In this document: positions 59,969 to 64,000 of the stretch, piece after piece
Numbering within the stretch: the first letter of the stretch is position 1
Layout of the letters: every line of letters starts with the position of its first letter
NCBI GenBank assembly: GCA_033807695.1
Contig: CM066303.1
Span: forward strand, 124,001 to 188,000
DNA length: 64,000 bases
DNA from: Daedaleopsis sinensis
Lineage: Eukaryota > Basidiomycota > Agaricomycetes > Polyporales > Polyporaceae
Reading direction: 5' to 3'
Position numbers and translations under genes: made by a program
Notes under the pieces: model-generated
Database searches by the model: none
Seen by the model: the letters and a program-made list of their open reading frames with translations, nothing else
What the model was told of the DNA's origin: nothing

Positions 59969-62900
59969 CTACGCGCCGGCCAATTCGTATAACCTCTCTC
60001 TATCCCCACTCTCCTCCACGAGTGCGCGGAACATACCTTTCTCGTTCTGCAGTAGCTCACTAGGCGTGCCAAACTCAGCCTGTGAAGTATACGCTGTGTC
60101 AGTATACTGCTCGTAGTATGGGGCACGAATGATGCATCGGATACATCATATGCCAACTCACAATGCGGCCTGCATCGAGGACCATCTAAAAGTGGAACAG
60201 AGGTTAGAGCCGGGTAGAGATGGTTAGCAGGCGGTGCGTACGATTTTGTCTGCGTCCATGATAGTCTGTAAACGATGTGCAACAGTGAGCACGGTTACAT
60301 CGGGATCGAGCCTCTCTCTGAGCGATTTTTGAATGATCGTGTCCGTCTCGTAGTCTATAAGGAACGATGGTCAGCCGAGGCTGTGAGCATATGTGGGAGT
60401 AACCGAACATACCGATAGCAGAGGTCGCTGCAGAGGTTCGAAAGCGGATAAACACATGTCAGTCTATGAATCCCAGTCCAACAACAATAGCACGAGAGCA
60501 CACGCACCTTCATCGAGCACTAGCAGTTTGCTCCTTCTGACCATTGCTCTGGCAAGCGCGACGATCTGCCTCTGGCCAACGGACAGGTTCCCGCCTGAGC
60601 TAGCAATTGGCGAATCGAGCGCGAGTCGCACACTTTTCCCACTCGCCGCAGACTCAGTGCTAGCGACGTGCAAGGAGAAGAGGCCCGCGGCACGAAGCGC
60701 GTCGTTGAGAACGGCGTCATCATGCTGCCCGAATGGGTCAAGATTCTCGCGGAGCGTCCCGCTCAGCAGCTCCGGCTACCGTAGAGGTGATTGAGCTTGA
60801 GATCTTGTCCAAAGTGATTGGGGGCAAGACAGATGAAGACATACCACTTGCGGAATGATCGTCACCTGCGCACGGAGCGCGTCGAGGTTCATCTCGTCCG
60901 TCGCGAGCCCATCGAAGTACACTTTGCCTTCAGTCAGAATGAGACGGAGCAGCGCGAGCGTGAGCGAGCTCTTCCCGCTGCCCGTCCGGCCGACTGTACA
61001 ACCCCGAAATGTCCGTCAGCGCGCTGTTTAGAGAAGAATCTTGCACGGTGAGACATACCAATCCCGACGCGCTCCCCAGACTTAATTTCGAATGATAATT
61101 CGTGCAACACACGAGGACCATCTGCTGAGTAGCGCGCAGAGAGCTTCTCAACCTTGAGATGGCCACTTGCGGGCCAGTATGCGGGAGGGACACCAGTGGA
61201 GGTGGGCTTCGACTCGTGCTCGATGGAGAGGTACTGTTGCACACGCTCGGCGCTATCATGATGATTCAACAATCAGCGTCCATATCGTACGCGCTTCAAG
61301 GAGTGCGGCAAGGGAAGTCGACTTACCTGTTCCCCTCCACTTCGAGGTCGTTCAGGACCCGAATCCACCACAGTATCATGCTGGTGAACCCGACTAACAC
61401 CGAAAGTCGATGTCAACCTTCCGAAGTTCGCGCAGCTGGAGAATAAGTAAGAATCACGCACCGGCGACATTGAGCGAGAATCCCGTGTCAGCGGCGCGCG
61501 CACCACTCCCGTACACTAGGTACGCAGCGAGACTCGCCGCGAACGCCGCGCTCAAGAGATCGATGCGGATCGAGATCCACCGGTTGAGATTGTAGAATGT
61601 CCGCCCGACGCGGACGTACTTGTCGATCCGCTTGAACGACTCTTTCCTGAATTGCTCCTGCGCACCGTATGCGCGAATGGACGCTGGGGAGTATGTCAGA
61701 CCCAAATGACCATAACCACAGTACTCGCAGAATATGTACTCAGACCAGAGACCGCGGCGCTGAAGTGCCCCAGAACGGGCGCGCGCGCGTTGCTCATCTC
61801 GCGCTTGACCGACAGTTGCGTTTTCATGTACACCCTGCCGCAGAAGACGCCCAGCGCGGAGACGACGATCCCAGGCACGATGAACACGGGTGAAAGCGAG
61901 ACGACAGCGATGAAGCGGACTAGGACGATTATTGTTGCCTCGATTGCCCAGCCGACCGAGGTCGTAAGCTGACCGTCAACTATTGGACTGTCAGGACTTG
62001 CATTCTACAACATTCGGACGACGAGAATGGGACTGTAGACGCACTCGTTTGGATATCCTGGGTGCACCGAGTGATGATGCGCGCGGTCGGCGTCATGTCG
62101 AGCCACCGCAACGTCGCGCCGAAGACCGATCCGACCAACAGCTTGTGCAAACTGCGCGACGCGCGGAGGGAGCCAAAGAGAAAGACGATGTAGCTCGAGC
62201 AGAAGAAGCTGATGGCGCCGATCATGAGCAGAATGTATATGGTGATATAGCTTGAGTCATGGTGTCAAAGATCATTAGCACATTGGTGAACAATGGCAGA
62301 GCGAGGACCGAATATGCTCACAAGAAGACTTTGACCTCCCGGGGGTCTCTGCCATCGTACTGGTCACCCCAATACCCGAGCCAGTACGTCTGGAGAACGT
62401 TGAATGCCTCGCTCAGGATGAAGAGGATGACGATCGACAAAAAGAAGATCAACGAGTGTCCACCGCCCATGCTCGACATATAAAACCGCACTGCCCAATT
62501 CGTCAGCTGCCCGTCTTGCAAAGAGAAGTGAAGGGATACTAACCACCTCCCCAAGTAGCTTGTCCTGTCGCCAACTCCTCTGAGACGACGAGCTTTCCGT
62601 CAGTTGCCTTCAACTTGTTTACGTCTTTGGCATTTTCGGCTGGGCCGACATGGTCGATATCGTTCTCGGCTTCCTTGATCTCCTCGCGCTCCTCTGCAAG
62701 TTCTTGTGCGAGCTTGTCGTCCTTCGCAAGGACCCTTGAGAGCGACCCTTGGGTTTCGACACGTCCATGCGCGCCCAGGGAGATGACGAAGTCTGCAATA
62801 GGACCAGCGAGCGCGACGTTGTGTGTCTACGCGCGCAGGCGGGCGGGCAGAAACCTTAGCCTACAACACCGTAAGCTATAGCGCGCATACTGCACTCACC

Positions 62901-64000
62901 ACCAGAATCACGGTACGACCGCGCAGAATATCACCCTTGAAGCACTTGTCGACGATCCATCGAGCAGTATGCACGTCCAGTGCGGCCAGGATGTCGTCGA
63001 GGAGTAAGATCTCCGCTTGCGAGTACACAGCCCGCGCGAGCGTGACCCGCGCCTTCTGCCCGCCGCTCAGCGTGAGACCCTTCTCCCCGACCTCCGTCTG
63101 GTCTCCGGCATCGAACAAAGCGAGGTCGTGCTCGAGCGCGCACTGGTAGATGACTGCGCCAGGAAGGGTCAGAAAGGTACATTATGGACACCCGAATCCC
63201 GGCGGAGAGCGTGCGGGAGCGAGAATGTGACTTACCTTTCTTGTAACGCTCCTCGTCAAAGGGCGCGCCGAAAGTGATGTTGTCCTACACGCTGTAAGTC
63301 GACGGTGCACCGCACAAACACGACGATCGATACTCACCCTGATAGTTTCGTTCTGGACCCACGACTCCTGCGCCGCGTACGCAACACCGCCAGCTCGCGG
63401 CAAGCTCACAAACGAGTCCACCCCGCCAGGGACGTAGTGCAGCTCGCCGAGCAACGCCATGAGCAGGGACGTCTTCCCTGCGCCTGTCGGGCCCACGATA
63501 AGTGTGAAGCCCGCGCGCATGAACGTCACCTCGTCCGCGATCCTCAGCGTGAAGTCCTGGCCAGAAGGAACGGCGCCGGGGCCGTCGTCTTCGCGCGACC
63601 AAGAGAAGGACGCGTTGCGAATGCCGATGACGTCACTTCCGCCGGTCTGCTGCGGGACAGCGTCCTGCACGGGGGCCGTGCGATTGTCTGCGTACTCATC
63701 GAGCAGCTCCGAGTTCTCGAGGAAGTCGGAAACGCGTTCGAGGGAGACCTTGGCTGATGACGCGCGGGGTTAGAGAGGGAGGCAGTGGGGCAGCGAACGA
63801 TGGCATACCCTGAATGAGCCCTGGAACGAAATCGAAGATGATGTGCAGCTGATCACGGAGTACGTTGAAGACTAAGGGAGTAGCAGGACATGGTGAGTTC
63901 TATGCTCCGGACGAAGTCGTGCCGATACTGACCAGTGAGGGAGGAGAAGACTTTGGAAGCTGTGAGCGCGTTGCCGAGAATGATTGTCTGCAGAGCACAT
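59969..64000 (-). CDS. ABCC/MRP-type ABC transporter (5' end outside the window)
   Basis: Membrane ATP-driven exporter, minus strand, stop TAG at 59971-59969; the first transmembrane part lies beyond 64000. Going 5' to 3': a TM1 remnant ([18 protein letters not shown]); NBD1 with Walker [13 protein letters not shown], signature LSGGQKARV and [11 protein letters not shown] (Asp for the catalytic Glu, as is usual for NBD1 of this family); an acidic linker; TM2 ([21 protein letters not shown]); and NBD2 with [17 protein letters not shown] and LDEATSAIDYETD. The C-terminus reads [20 protein letters not shown]. Exons include 60508-60775, 60848-60993, 61059-61252, 61327-61393, 61462-61683, 61740-61979, 62045-62250, 62322-62490 and 62547-62826. 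A 15-bp micro-exon (60413-60427) encodes the ATSAI D-loop. Substrates may be glutathione conjugates, bile-acid-like compounds or vacuolar toxins; the sequence does not decide. Confidence 0.93.

Overview
The window is nuclear DNA from a filamentous fungus, most likely an Agaricomycete (Basidiomycota). The evidence is GC-rich coding sequence, genes broken by many 50-65 bp GT-AG introns (17 exons in one aminopeptidase gene), an F-box/WD-type gene family, a TKL-like kinase with an HGD catalytic loop, an ABCC transporter and a fungal-type Helitron. No bacterial features, CRISPR arrays or convincing tRNA/rRNA genes were seen.

About 57 of the 64 kb is made of two adjacent tandem segmental-duplication arrays. 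Array 1 (1-19218) has a unit of about 8.8-9.1 kb, present as a partial copy (1-8803), a full copy (8804-17947) and a terminal piece (17948-19218). Each unit carries an M17 leucyl aminopeptidase gene, two small minus-strand genes of unknown function, an isolated exon-like stretch and VNTR-type repeats. Only the rightmost aminopeptidase (16112-19218) is complete. The other two are cut at their 3' ends, and copy 1 breaks off inside exon 14 into a 28-bp minisatellite.

Array 2 (about 20.1-57.8 kb) has a unit of about 7-8.5 kb: an F-box plus beta-propeller (WD40-like) gene of about 800-845 residues with three short introns, followed by 3-5.5 kb of degenerate sequence. There are four gene copies at 20333, 27653, 43753 and 51991. 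The second is split by a 7811-bp Helitron (28705-36515). Its ends can be set to the base by comparison with the unoccupied paralogues: 5'-TC...CTAG-3' on the minus strand, inserted between host A and T. The Helitron carries an apparently intact Rep/helicase gene and a second intact-looking gene of unknown function. The interrupted host gene is still open on both sides and in phase.

The right flank holds a 5'-truncated protein kinase gene (57813-59600), which starts inside its catalytic domain where array 2 ends, and most of an ABCC/MRP-type ABC transporter on the minus strand (59969 to beyond 64000). Exon coordinates were worked out by hand from splice signals and reading frame and may be off by a base or two in places.
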